From positions 248,001 through 312,000 of the forward strand of contig JAMZAV010001297.1 in assembly GCA_024449915.1 (NCBI GenBank): a DNA stretch of 64,000 nucleotides, read 5' to 3'. A model generated the notes under the pieces. That model was given only the letters and a program-made list of their open reading frames with translations. It ran no database searches and had not been told where the DNA came from. The position numbers were made by a program, and so were the translations under genes. Source of the stretch: Sweltsa coloradensis. Lineage: Eukaryota > Arthropoda > Insecta > Plecoptera > Chloroperlidae. Below are positions 23,191 to 33,789 of this stretch, piece by piece (the stretch's first letter is position 1; every line of letters starts with the position of its first letter).

Positions 23191-23796
23191 TATCTCCAGC
23201 TGACAGCAACTGTCTGATTTGAGCGAGCGTAGCGAGCTCGAATGTGTTTTTTTTTGTTTTTTTTTTCTTCTGTTACTGCTTCGATACAGGTCGCACCGTT
23301 CCTCTGATCGGCCTGAAATTTTTCACACATGTACATACCACCTAGGCGGGTTGCTGTATAGTTTTTGAACAAAATCCGATCGTTGGTTATAAAAAATAAA
23401 AAAATAAAAAAATAAAAAAAAAAATGTTCCGATCGTTATGAAATTTTGCAGGGTCAATAAGTACAACATTCTCTCCTATTTTCCAAATTTTTCAGCTAAA
23501 TCGGTCAAGACCTTAAAGACTTATTGGTAATCATAATTCGAAAAATGATGTTAAAAAATGAAGGAGGCAGTGAAGATACAAAGATACACTTTAGAAGGCA
23601 TGACGTCAATTAGTACATTGCAAAGATGTTGGAATAGTATAGTGTACAATGTCAATATCCAGTTAGGCCTACACTGCGTGGTAGGCCTTATGGAAATGTC
23701 GTACTCGGGTCATGTTGCACGTACCGGTGCTCGCTCAACAACGCGTCCAACTGAGCGTTTTCCTAGTATATCTCCAGCTGACAGCAACTGTCTGAT
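23191..23796. repeat. ~578-bp tandem duplication including HEL-4 and its flank
   Basis: tatctccagctgacagcaac plus tgtctga lies just before HEL-4a (23191) and again between HEL-4a and HEL-4b (23769), an offset of 578 bp. The repeat unit is therefore flank plus element. Confidence 0.85.
23219..23766 (+). mobile_element. HEL-4 copy a
   Basis: 5' end ttgagcgagcgtagcgagc; 3' subterminal gctcgctcaa (23729-23738), hairpin AACGCGTCCAACTGAGCGTT, then ttcctag. Interior includes gcttcgatacaggtcgcacc, cacacatgtacataccacct and a (AAATA)n-type stretch. About 120 bp of extra sequence near 23530-23650 is missing from copy b. Confidence 0.8.
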
Positions 23797-24213
23797 TTGA
23801 GCGAGCGTAGCGAGCGTCTCCACTTGACTCTTATGGCTCGAATGTCTGTTTTTTTTTTTCTGTTACTGCTTCGATACAGGTCGCACCGTTTCTCTGATCG
23901 GCCTGAAATTTTTCACACATGTACATACCACCTAGGCGGGTTGCTGTATAGTTTTTGAACAAAATCCGATCGTTGGTTATAAAAAATAAAAATAAATAAA
24001 AATAAATAAAAAAATAAAAATGTTCCGATCGTTATGAAATTTTGCAGGGTTAATAAGTACAACATTCTATCCTATTTTTCAAATTTTCAGCTAAATCGGT
24101 CAAGACCTAAAAGACTTATTGGTATGTAACATTATGGGAATGTCGTACTTGGGTCGTTGTTGCACGTACCGGTGCTCGCTCAACAACGCGACGGGACTTT
24201 AGCGTTTTCCTAG
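23797..24213 (+). mobile_element. HEL-4 copy b
   Basis: Same interior as copy a, but the 3' end is the gacgggactttagcgttttc type with ctag at 24210-24213, as in HEL-1 copy i. Copies a and b thus differ in the hairpin loop while keeping the stem AACGC/GCGTT. Confidence 0.8.
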
Positions 24214-24847
24214 TAGTGATAACAGAATATGCCGTGCAAGGGAATCGCACCACATTCAGCACTTAATCTTGAGTGTGTAAAAAGTTCAATACACACGCAG
24301 CCAAATAATTTGATAACTTCTCGGCAGACCTCAACCAACTTACTATACAAGAGCAAGACACACGTGAGATGACGAGTCATTTTACAAATGGCGCTATAGA
24401 GACGCTGGGCCATGCATAAAAGTATTGTCCAAACGTCACTTTTGTCACTATTAATGCTAGTATATACGTTTTGTTTCCTCGTCAAATCATGAAGTTATCA
24501 TAAAAGTAAGAAAAGCAACAAATCAGCAACGTTCGGAAGACGAAACAAACTATTGATCTATATTTCTCGATTTGGTTATTCGGGAAACACTCCCGTAGGT
24601 GTAATTGTTATTTAATTGTATGTAATTGTAGTAAATAATATTGATCTATAGATTAGAAAACGTAATTGTATTAAAAATGTAACAAAAAATTATCCGTTTT
24701 ATCAACATAACAGTACTCTCAGTGTGTCACTACACTTATACAATATAATACTTTACAAGGTTCGTTCATATTGGGAACGATGGTAATCGAGATGATAGAA
24801 AGGTTCAATATTAGTCATGAGACCAAATTGGGTGGCGTTGTTTTATG
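24214..24847. other. Spacer with a MITE remnant
   Basis: At 24563-24645 ctcgatttggttattcggga and aacactcccgtaggtgtaat match the flank of the hairpin MITEs at 8806-8850 (inverted) and 57150-57200. The 24210-24485 minus frame (91 codons) is Cys/Leu-rich and unrecognised. Confidence 0.45.
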
Positions 24848-24855
24848 GGCGATAC

Positions 24856-25676
24856 CAGGCGCGTCGGAACGTTTTGAAAGTTGGGGGGGGGAAAATCCAT
24901 TAGTAGATTTCGTAGGGTACAGCCGGGGTCTGCGGCGAAGCCCAAGTCGCCGTAGGCCCTCTTCGCCGAAAGCAAAAAAAATATGTCACTATACTACAGT
25001 TATTTTGTCATGTTTTAACTGCACTCGGACTCTGTAAACGATGATTTACATCAACTGTCTGTGATATAAAAACTCAACAAATTTACGTGAAGTGGCCCAT
25101 TTTAATAAATTACAACATAATTTTTTATGGAATGACGAAGCATACAGGCAAACATATTTTTGTTTTACCCTCTTCTTAAAAAAAAAAATACTAACTGAAG
25201 GCTGTTTAGTACGTTTCATATTTAAAATTACGATATTTAATCTTGAACACCATTAAACACGAAACACTACACACACACTTACACTTTACTTTACACTTCA
25301 CACTACACTACCTACACTCTAAGAGGAATAATCTTCCCGCAACGCATAACGATGCGACACGAACGAACCAAAGCCCAACTTGCGTCTGCCAATAACTCTA
25401 GCAAATCATTCGGATGTTTGGATTATACGTGAGTCTGAGTCACGTGTCCACTCTCACTGGTTATAAAGATAGTCGGATAGACGTACGTCAGCCACCTGCT
25501 AATGTTGGGTTGTTTCTTCCTGGAAATGAATTGTTGACAGCATCATCCGACGTTGCTTTCCCAAAAAGTGGAGTAAATCTTGATTTTTCAACTCTAAAAT
25601 CTGCCTCCCTATGCCCCCCTGGCATGAAAGTTAGGGGGGGCCATGCCCCCCTTTCCCCCCTGTTCCAACGCCACTG
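24856..25676. mobile_element. hAT-like non-autonomous element, copy 1
   Basis: Terminal inverted repeats caggcgcgtcggaacg and (right end, complement) cagtggcgttggaaca agree at 12 of 16 positions. An exact 8-bp duplication ggcgatac flanks it at 24848-24855 and 25677-25684. CAG-type ends with 8-bp duplication are the hAT signature. Inside, actgcactcggactctgtaa, cgtgaagtggcccatttta and caggcaaacatatttttg are shared, inverted, with 46240-46658. No transposase frame (BED or hAT dimerisation domain) is present, so mobilisation would need a transposase in trans. Confidence 0.85.
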
Positions 25677-25795
25677 GGCGATACACTATTTGATGCATCT
25701 CTAGCATGGCACTAGCTATTTGCCCTATGTGGTAACTAATGACTTGACTCTGAATTCTTAAGACATAACCCAAGGGTCGGATAGAAGACTGCTGC

Positions 25796-25850
25796 AGTCG
25801 TTAATGCGACTGCAAGGGATTGAGAAATCAAGGTGCGCGGAAGCGCACCG
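25796..25850 (+). repeat. SINE-1 scrap plus perfect small hairpin
   Basis: cgttaatgcgactgcaaggg matches the SINE-1 body. Just after it, ggtgcgcggaagcgcacc (about 25831-25848) is a 7-bp perfect stem with a GGAA loop. No evidence that it is transcribed. Confidence 0.5.
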
Positions 25851-26115
25851 GGTCAAGCCACGCGCGGCTCCGCTTCCACTAAGCGCCTTTTACCGTGTTG
25901 CCGGCGCGAAACCATGGGAGATAGAAACCTGCAACTTGCTTCAATCGATGGGCTTTTATTATGAAATAACCCATTTCAAATTTTCATCCCAATCTGCTGA
26001 TGCGTCTAGAAGTTATTCAGACGTCAAGATCGTTCAACTCTCTCGTTCAAACTTTCTTCTTGGGCTGGGTGGGTGGGTTGGTGGGTGGCTGGCTGGCTGG
26101 CCCTGGACGTATCAG

Positions 26116-26290
26116 TTTGTGGGGCCTCAATGGATAATGTAAGAGAAGCCAAAATTTGCACCGATGTCAGTCATCACAGTGGCCATGTGCTTTACAAACG
26201 GTAATTGGATTAGATAACCGGAAACTTAGATAAAGCAAAAATTACAAATTATTTAATTCGTGTTTTGGTATGAAACGGATTGGCATAGAG
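26116..26290 (+). repeat. ~175-bp tandem unit, copy 1
   Basis: ggataatgtaagagaagcc to acggattggcatag repeats at 26961-27132 and begins a third time at 27133. SINE-2 and its guest separate copies 1 and 2. Confidence 0.8.
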
Positions 26291-26304
26291 TTACAGAATG
26301 GCGT

Positions 26305-26950
26305 GTCGGTGATGTAGCTCGTTGGTCTTGTTGTGTTATGTCAATGCAGAAGGTCCAGGGTTCGATTCCCGCCAAAGTTAGAATTTTTTCAACTTCTGAT
26401 TTGGACTTAAGTCCATCAGTTCTTGTATTAGGAATTTAAAAACGCTGACTTTGGAGACGTCCTATAGCAACGAAGCACATAGTAAATTCAAAGTTGTTCT
26501 GAATCGGCGTTGATTCACGGGTGTTCGCACTGCTCATACCACTGATTGCTATATTTCCCATTGTATGAAATATCGATCTTTGGTTGGTATCGCTCACTTG
26601 TCGATTGCGTCAGGGCCTACAGGGTTGGCTTGGTTGCATTGATTTACTGTCCTCATCTGAAAATCAGTTATATAACTGAGTAGCCGTCCGCGGTGGCGTA
26701 TTTGGTTAGGGCGTAGGTCCGAGGAATACGGCACCAAGGGGACGTGGGTTTGAGTCCCGCACAAGGCATGTTTTTTTGTAATTGTCCTTCACCCTTCATC
26801 TATCACCACTCATCTCTCGAATATGAAAATCGCAATTATAGCATCTTAACTGGCCGAAATGAACCTAGATTTCAAAGGCCATTACACCTAATTAAAAAAT
26901 ATATATATATATATATATATAACTGAGTGGGTAGACTCTAAATACAATTT
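26305..26950 (+). mobile_element. SINE-2 copy b, full, interrupted by SINE-4
   Basis: tRNA-like head 26308-26383: gatgtagctcgttggtc (A-box-like) and ggttcgattcccgcc (B box). The body matches copy a. The tail aaatcagttatataactgag continues after the insertion as tgggtagactctaaatac and an A/T-rich end. The stem TCAGTTATATAACTGA and surrounding ~60 bp resemble the LINE tail at 43634-43700. Confidence 0.85.
26681..26916 (+). mobile_element. SINE-4, tRNA-headed, inserted in SINE-2
   Basis: Head gtggcgtatttggttagggc (A-box-like) and gtgggtttgagtcccgcac (B-box-like) is followed by a ~150-bp body and an (AT)n tail. The host sequence atataactgag lies on both sides (26670-26680 and 26917-26927); part of this is ambiguous because the tail is also AT, but aactgag is unambiguous. 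Confidence 0.8.
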
Positions 26951-26960
26951 ATTTTATTTA

Positions 26961-27132
26961 TTTGTGGGCCGTCAATGGATAATGTTCGAGAAGCCAAAAT
27001 TTGCGCCGATGCCAGTCATCTCAGTGGCCATTTGCTTTACAAACGAAAAATGGATTAGATGACCGGAAGCTGAAATAATGGAATTATAACAAATTGTTTA
27101 ATTCGTGTTTTGTTGAGAAACGGATTGGCGTG
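26961..27132 (+). repeat. ~175-bp tandem unit, copy 2
   Basis: Matches 26116-26290; followed by the start of a third unit (ggcccccaatgtttatcg). Confidence 0.8.
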
Positions 27133-27394
27133 GGCCCCCAATGTTTATCGTTTGAAAAGCCAAAATAACAAAGTTTAAATAATTTGATCTTTATTTAAAT
27201 TGACATTTGAGGTGCATACGAGTGGTAGTCGAAACAATAAAAAGGTATCTTTGTGTTATTAATTTATAACTGCGATGCTCAAACCTTCTAATAAGCAATG
27301 AGTGAGATTTTATCTTGAATCATTGTAATAAAGTAATTTCCTCTACTTGAATGCTTACATCCATAACGTGTAGGTTCTAAACAAATTATTGATA

Positions 27395-28093
27395 TACCAA
27401 TCAAAAATGCAAAATATTGCAAAAAAGGGGCCAAGCCGAAAACGACTAAGATACAATAAGTGGCTCAACTGCATAAAGTGGTGAGATCTAGAAGTGTGGC
27501 CAAGCCCATTATTTTGTTAAAACTAATAAATATATTTATTAATTATATAATAAATTAATAATATATCACTATCCATATTATTATCTAACTATAATTATGA
27601 AATAAATATATTAACAAAAATAACATACAACATTAAATAAATTTATTGAAACATTTACATGTGGAAATATCTAAATTAACAGACGCCTTTCAAAATTAAA
27701 AGCTTGGTCGATGGATTTGGATTAGTTATGTTTTGGTTAGTCAGTAACGACAACCAAGTTAAAAATTCATCGACCAAGCTATTAATTTTGAATGGCGTCT
27801 GTTAATTTAGATATTTCCACATGTTAATGTTTCAATAAATTTATTTAATGTATTATGTTTTTTTTTTGGTAATATATTTATTTCATAATTATAGTTAGAT
27901 AATAATATGGATAGTGATATATTAGTATTAATTTATTATATAATTAATAAATTCATTTATTATTTTAAACAAAATAATGGGCTTGGCCACACTTCTAGAT
28001 CTCACCACTTTATGCAGTTGAGCCACTTGTATCTTCCTCGTTTTCAGCTTGGCCCCCCTTTTTTTTGCAAGTTTTTGCATTTTTGTATGGTAT
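27395..28093. repeat. Large palindrome, ~320-bp arms
   Basis: Arms 27395-27713 and 27768-28093 pair almost throughout (outer ends gataccaatcaaaaatgc and gcatttttgtatggtatc; inner ends agcttggtcgatg and catcgaccaagct) around a ~54-bp loop. It resembles a fold-back or long-TIR MITE. I found no confident target duplication. Open frames at 27907-28122 on both strands follow from the AT-rich sequence. Confidence 0.85.
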
Positions 28094-28147
28094 CTTAAGC
28101 ACCCTAGTATATCCTTTCTCAATATTGTTCTATCCCGTCCCCCAAGA

Positions 28148-28203
28148 TACCCTGTTCACCTGAAGAGTTGCATACATTGCACCCTATTAAAATAAAATAA
28201 AAT
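28148..28203 (+). repeat. SINE-1 3'-end fragment
   Basis: gttcacctgaagagttgcat and attgcaccctatt, then (AAAAT)n, matching the SINE-1 3' part at 11838-11940. Confidence 0.65.
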
Positions 28204-28205
28204 CC

Positions 28206-28877
28206 GCATTTAACCTTTTCCGGTCCAATCAAAGTTTTCAAAGTGAAAAGGTAAAATGTAGAGAATCGTTAATTGTGGTAATTGTGTTAAGTTACTATCC
28301 TATGTTTGAAATAATTTATAAATATCAGCTGCTTTAATGTCATTGAAGGTAACAACATGACTTTTACTGCCGTACGATAGATATCCGTGTACAGATTGCC
28401 AGTGTATTTGTAATTGTGATTTCTCTCATGTGTGTGTGTATGTTTATTAAATACGTATCCAGTTCTTTGTGTGTGCGTTCAATGGTAACAAAATAATCCG
28501 CAAAAAAAGAATCCTTTGACGCTGTCACTAAACATCACACCCTTCAAAAGCAAACAGCAAGCGCCATTTATGCATGCTACCTTTATACGTGGCAATCACG
28601 TCATAATGTCATGTGTTGACGGCTGCACATTGGGGGCTAGAGAGTCAAAGCTGTATTGTCCCCCACTGTGCAGCTCAGCACACACTAACTAGTCACCAAC
28701 AGTTGTGTAATATTGACAGTTAATAATTAAAATCTCACTTCCGATTGATTTTCAAAGAGTGGTACACGTCATTAACAAACCTGCTAAAACATAACTTTAC
28801 CACTATAGTGTAATAATTATTACGAGTTGCATTTTGATCGTCAACTTATTTGGTTTTCATACTCAAGCATTTAAGAT
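28206..28877. other. Unassigned intergenic DNA
   Basis: No frame of 60 codons and no repeat partner recognised. Confidence 0.4.
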
Positions 28878-28880
28878 ATA

Positions 28881-29012
28881 CTAGGAAAACGCCAAAGTCG
28901 TTGTTGGACGAGTGAGTGATCCATGTGTTGAGTACCCGGTAACATTCCCTTTCATCCCCCTACCTAAGGCCTCCCCAGCCTATCAAAGTGGCGCATTGTG
29001 GCCTTTTAACTG
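28881..29012 (-). mobile_element. HEL-5 3' end
   Basis: Plus-strand text ctaggaaaacgccaaagtcg and ttgttggacgagtgagtga is the complement of the 3' end at 12020-12067. The element appears truncated toward 29012. Confidence 0.6.
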
Positions 29013-29417
29013 ACGTCCCCTGACGCGTTGAGTTGCATCGCGCTTATCGGACGCATGAAAACGAGGCTTCTCACAGCGCAAACATTTCCCTCCATAGACG
29101 CTGGATGAATATATGCGAGGAGTTTTAATAAACACGGTTATATGAACAAAACATTTGTAGATCAATAAATGTGGGTCCTTTGTTAACATAGACACGTGCA
29201 TGACCCTACTGTGTTACGAACAATGACAAGCTGTGATGCAATAAAGTTCAAACGGGGTTTGTAAATCCCATTTAATTAATTTCAAATTGCATTTCCACGG
29301 GTGGACTTCTCATTTTATAGAATTTTCACAACCAATTTGAGCAATACTAACTGTGATCATGACTACTTTCTGGGGTAGACAGAGTATACGCAAATTGAAA
29401 CTCATTTACCTAAACAC

Positions 29418-29455
29418 TAACGTTTCGTTGCCGCTGTGTCCTACATTGTCAGGTG
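29418..29455 (-). ncRNA. Degenerate hammerhead-like motif
   Basis: The minus strand reads cctgacaatgtagg, a short loop, then cggcaacgaaacgttagtg. CTGACAA replaces the catalytic CTGATGA and stem II (TGTAG with CGGCA) has a mismatch, so activity is unlikely. Position and GAAACGTT match the other Penelope relics here. Confidence 0.35.
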
Positions 29456-29643
29456 CAGGTGACTGATGCTATTGTGTCTTCCTCCTCATCGCATCTCGCC
29501 CCCTCCTCACGTGACCCTGGACCGCCCCCTCTGCCTGCGACTTGACCTTGTTGCGTCTGGACGGCGCCAGGGGTGGTTCGAGATGTGGGTAACTCGTCGC
29601 GATTGAAATTGTTGATTTTTTTTAAAAATTTCGATTGCTTCAC
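29449..29643 (-). pseudogene. Probable Penelope-like C-terminal fragment
   Basis: The 64-residue minus frame begins FLKKINNFNRDELPTSRTTP. The N-F-N-R-D string fits the conserved NRD step near the end of the GIY-YIG endonuclease in Penelope-like elements, but the expected upstream domain is absent. The tail is acidic (CDEEEDTIASVT). Just beyond the stop is a hammerhead-like string with cgaaacgtt (29418-29455), the usual neighbour of this protein end. The combination supports a Penelope 3' fragment; the protein evidence alone is thin. Confidence 0.4.
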
Positions 29644-29699
29644 GTAGGCCTATGGTTCGTGGCCAGTGTGAGGATTCTTATTTCAGAATAAATATTGGT

Positions 29700-30040
29700 T
29701 TTGCCAAGAAGTATTTTATGGCTATATTGTGAGTAACATAGTTTACGGCATGTTCCGCAGTAGCTGACTTAGTAGTCAGTGTCACGTTTGTGCACTAAAA
29801 TACGGGATGCTACTGTACGTCCTGTTTGTACTTTGTATATCCTAGTAGGTTGCTGTTCTGTTGGTAGGCGTTGGTGTTTACATGGAAATTAGTTGTAATT
29901 TGCCTACACTTACTCGGTCTACTCGCAAAACTAGTTATGGACATGAATGGAATAACCGAAAAAAATTTAAACAAACTAATATTCTACTAAACTAGAGTTA
30001 GTTTACATTGCATCACCTTGTACTGAATAAAATAAAAAAT
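29700..30040. other. No feature recognised
   Basis: AT-rich, with no repeat partner noticed in this window. Confidence 0.4.
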
Positions 30041-30057
30041 AAATAAAATAAATTTTA

Positions 30058-30476
30058 TTAAGAGTCTACCCACTCAGTTATATAACTGATTTTCAGTGGG
30101 GGACTTTAAAAATCAAAGCGACCAAGCCAAACCTGCAGGCCCCGACGCAATCGACGATTGAGCGATAACCAACCAAAGATCGATATTTTTAATAGGAAAT
30201 ATAGCAATCAGTGGTATGGACAGTGCGAACACCCGCGAATCAACGCCAGAATCAACAAGGTCGATTCAGAACAACTCTGAAATTTATTATGTGCTTCGTT
30301 GCTAGGACAGCTCCAAAGTCACCGTTTACAAACTCCTAAGACAAGAACTGATGGACTTAAGTCCAAATCAGAAGTTAAAAAACTTCTGACTTTAGCGGGA
30401 ATCGAACCCTGGACCTTCTTCTTCTTCTTCATTGGAAGCAGATACGCTAACCACAAGACCAACGAGCCACACAAAC
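30058..30476 (-). mobile_element. SINE-2 copy c, near full length
   Basis: Minus-strand copy: tail complement gagtctacccactcagttat at 30061-30080, body atcgatatttttaatagg and gtgcgaacacccgcg, and B-box complement gcgggaatcgaaccctgg at 30395-30412. A (TTC)n run interrupts the head at 30418-30431. Confidence 0.85.
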
Positions 30477-30480
30477 AATA

Positions 30481-31916
30481 ATAAATAAACATCAAAATAG
30501 TGTGGCTCTCTTCATGGGGATATTTTGGTGAAATTAAATTTTCAACCAATCCATATGCAAATGTGAAATTGGGTGATTAACAGCTATTACTAATATTGAA
30601 AATAATAACTACCAAATAAAATGTAAGAAAACTCGTTGTTGGGCATTAAAAAAGCATTTTGTTAAATGATTAGGCTTCCAAAGTTATGATCATTGAAGCG
30701 AAGAAAAGTAAAGCATGTTTTCGACAAAAAGACAATACACATAACAATCACGATTTCGTTTTCGTTTTTTATAATCTTTGAGTTATAATACAAATATTTT
30801 TTTTTTTTTATCTCAATCAGCCATATTAATTACTGCCTGGAAAAAACGGTTTTTAATCTGGAAAACCTGGAGAAGTCAGGGAACTTTGTGTCCTTAAATA
30901 ATCTATACCATGTTGTGTTCTAATTCAACCATAGCTGTCACTCATTCCCTCCCATTCATTCTGTATGGTATTGAAATAAAGGTGTAGAAAACATCAGCAT
31001 GCATCAATACTTTCTGCAAGAGTGCTGAATATGTGCAGTGGGAAACAACTTAGAAAAAGCCGTGATTGTGCATGAACGGGATAACAATCCGCTTACAGAG
31101 CAGCACTGCAGTCGCCACTCGGATGTACTCACCGTTATAATAGTCGAGCTGGAGAACTAGAATATAATAGAGATTAATCCGAAATGGGGGAATATTAATT
31201 TTCCCTGCGTTTACCCCTACTCATCATCACTTCGAACCATGACAATAGTGGACAATAGAGAAGGCCCACTCATGCGCATGACAATTCTGAATAGGAAGTT
31301 TCATTAGCGACTCCAAATCCAGCATTGCTCTTTGACGCATGTAATAATGGGGGTTTATTAAAAAATTGGATTGTATATTAAGTGGCTTTTGCGTGTGAAA
31401 TTGATTGTTAAATACATTCCGGGACAATATTATACAAGCTAGAGCAGTCAGTCTGGGCTGCATGGGCTCGGTTGTGGTGGTAGCAGGCTTGCAAGACGGA
31501 CCCATTTTAGCGTTACGATTGATTTTGTCTCGGGACATATGTTGTCCCGATTTTATTCTAAATAACGCAACTAATAATAATATTACAAATCGCAATTACC
31601 TTGTATATACTTTTTTTTTTAGCAATAAACATTAACTTGTCTTAAATTATTACAGCAAACGACCACTGGTGAATTTACTAACGTGTGTCTGTGTGTGCCA
31701 TTATCCACTAGCAGGTCTACGATCAGCCAAGCATTTACGTGATGCTTGTCTGAATGTAACCAGGGTAAAAGAAGTGAAAATATGTGCATTTGGGGAGCCA
31801 AATACAGTCCCTACCCCCGCACGATTTTTTCTAATTGCGGTGGTGGTGGTGGTAGTAGTAGGAGTATTTCGTTTTTACTTGGGTCAAATCTTTACTCCTC
31901 AACTAGATATATATAA
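30481..31916. other. Intergenic region with one diffuse repeat
   Basis: 31540-31760 and 33605-33740 share phrases (cattatccactagcaggtct against cataagccattagcaggtct; ttttattctaaataa against ttttattttaaatac) and may be an old duplicate. The 31227-31595 minus frame (122 codons) and the 31669-32052 plus frame (127 codons) match no known domain; the latter runs into HEL-1, so I do not call either. Confidence 0.4.
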
Positions 31917-32472
31917 TTGGATGAGCGAAGCGAAGACTTCAATTTCACTGACCACTCAAAAAATTTCGCTCCAATGTTGTTTTTTATTTCTGTTTACTCT
32001 CTACCGGGCAAACAGCATATGCGATCTTGATAAAAATTTGAGGGGACCTTAAAAATCTCTGAACTTAGACCTGCCACGTTTTTGGGTACAATAGAAGAAA
32101 CATTTTTCATGAATATCGTACTTTTACGATTTTTTTCGATTTTAAGTGCGATATTTCGTGACATTTGGGCCGATTCTGACCAAACGGTTGTGGCTACAAC
32201 GTTCATATTTTACATGGACATTAAGGTAATAGTGATGTATTGCTTTCTGAAAGAAGAAGTTGAAAAAGTTAGCCAGAATCCATAGAATAAAGGTTTTAAT
32301 ATGAGTTTTTTTAGGTTTATAATAACAAGTAACAATAGAAACTTGACAACAATCAGCAATCACCTACAATGCATTCTAAAAAGCACTTGCAAAGGAAAAG
32401 TGGTCCAACGCAAACTAAAAACTTACAAAGAAGCTCATTCATCAAGGCGGCGGGACTAAAGCGTTTTCCTAG
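31917..32472 (+). mobile_element. HEL-1 copy i, sharp ends
   Basis: Starts ttggatgagcgaagcgaag and ends ggactaaagcgttttcctag. Flanks are tagatatatataa on the left and ttatatataactg on the right, so the target was an AT-rich site. This is one of the best-preserved copies. Confidence 0.85.
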
Positions 32473-32699
32473 TTATATATAACTGTACATAATTCTTTAA
32501 GCTAGCACAGGGACGCGCACTATTTGTGAAAGATAATTATTTGGCCATGTGCTGCTGCAAGCTGACCGAAAGCAATACCCGAATACTGAAGTTGTTCAGC
32601 GCACTCACTGTCTGGATCGGCTTTGCATCGCGGATTGAATGTCCCAGTCACTCCAAAAAACCATATTTCATTTCACGTTTACTTCATAATCATCATTGT

Positions 32700-32720
32700 T
32701 ACTTTTTTTTTTTTTTTTTT
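32700..32720. repeat. Poly-T tract
   Basis: About 20 T residues, within otherwise unassigned DNA (32473-33376). Confidence 0.8.
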
Positions 32721-33375
32721 AAGAAGAATGTTAATAAAGTCATAACAGAAATCGACAATTTTTAATATAGTACCTCGTTCTCTCCGAAGAAAACTTTCAA
32801 AGGCTAACAACTTTTCACGCAAAGTTCAATTTAAAAGTTTGATTGGATTCTCGCTTTGCCTTATTTTTATTTCACACAAATAAATTACGAAAGACCGTCC
32901 TGGTCTGGTTCCCTTACTTTTAGGGTAGTCTATGAAGATTCATTGAAATGTATAATAATTAGAGGTACACCCGGCGTCAGAAGAAAATCAAGGGATGGGT
33001 AATGTAGATGCAACGAGACCCCTTGATTTACTTCTCACGCTGAATGTGCATACATAGCATTTTATGTGTTCTTATTTTCTATTTATTTATCTTTTTTTCT
33101 GGCCACCTTCAAAAACTTGTGTGTGAAGTTTTCTCATATTTTTTTTTTAACTATTTCATAAAACTTGAATTTTAATATCAACTGAATTAAAATTTGTATT
33201 GTTGTGTTGACTGTTAAATGAAATAAAATAGGACTAAAAACCTTAGTTTTAATACTAATAAAAATAACGCTTTGTAGCTTATATACAAAAACGCTACTTT
33301 ACGTACCTCTAATAAATATAATAATAATAGTTCTTGAAGTACCTTGTTTGGTAATTCGAAGTTCAAGTAGACGGC

Positions 33376-33376
<1 letters not shown>

Positions 33377-33444
<68 letters not shown>
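33377..33444. repeat. (TC)n(AC)n compound microsatellite
   Basis: About 48 bp of TC repeats run directly into about 20 bp of CA repeats. It creates Ser-Leu and Arg-Glu open frames on both strands, which are artefacts. Confidence 0.95.
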
Positions 33445-33789
33445 TTGTTGGCGCGTTGTTGCACAGTTCAGCCAGCAGCTGTGTTAAGCTACCCCCTCCC
33501 ATGTCTAGTCTCTGGATCGATCACTCTCCCTCACTTCCTCGTAACCAACGCAACAGGTCCCGGGATGCAGTCACCAGTGTACGTTTCCCAGACGTCCCGA
33601 TGAAATCAAGACAAGAATATGCTCCCGGTTTTATTTTAAATACAGCAATAATATGATTTGTGGGTTTGCAATTTGTACCATAAGCCATTAGCAGGTCTAC
33701 GAATACGATTAGTATTTATGCTAGTCTAAATGTATACATAGTAATCACTGTAGAAAAGTTATGTGTTTATATTTTAAAACGCATAATAA

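Noticed and set aside
29418..29455. Active hammerhead at 29.4 kb
   Set aside because: Catalytic box is CTGACAA and stem II is mismatched; kept only as a relic.
31669..32052. 127-codon frame with a Val-rich hydrophobic run as a membrane protein
   Set aside because: The hydrophobic run comes from a (GTG)n-like stretch and the frame ends inside HEL-1.
33214..33656. Ser/Leu-, Arg/Glu- and Cys/Val-rich frames
   Set aside because: Produced by the TC/AC microsatellite.
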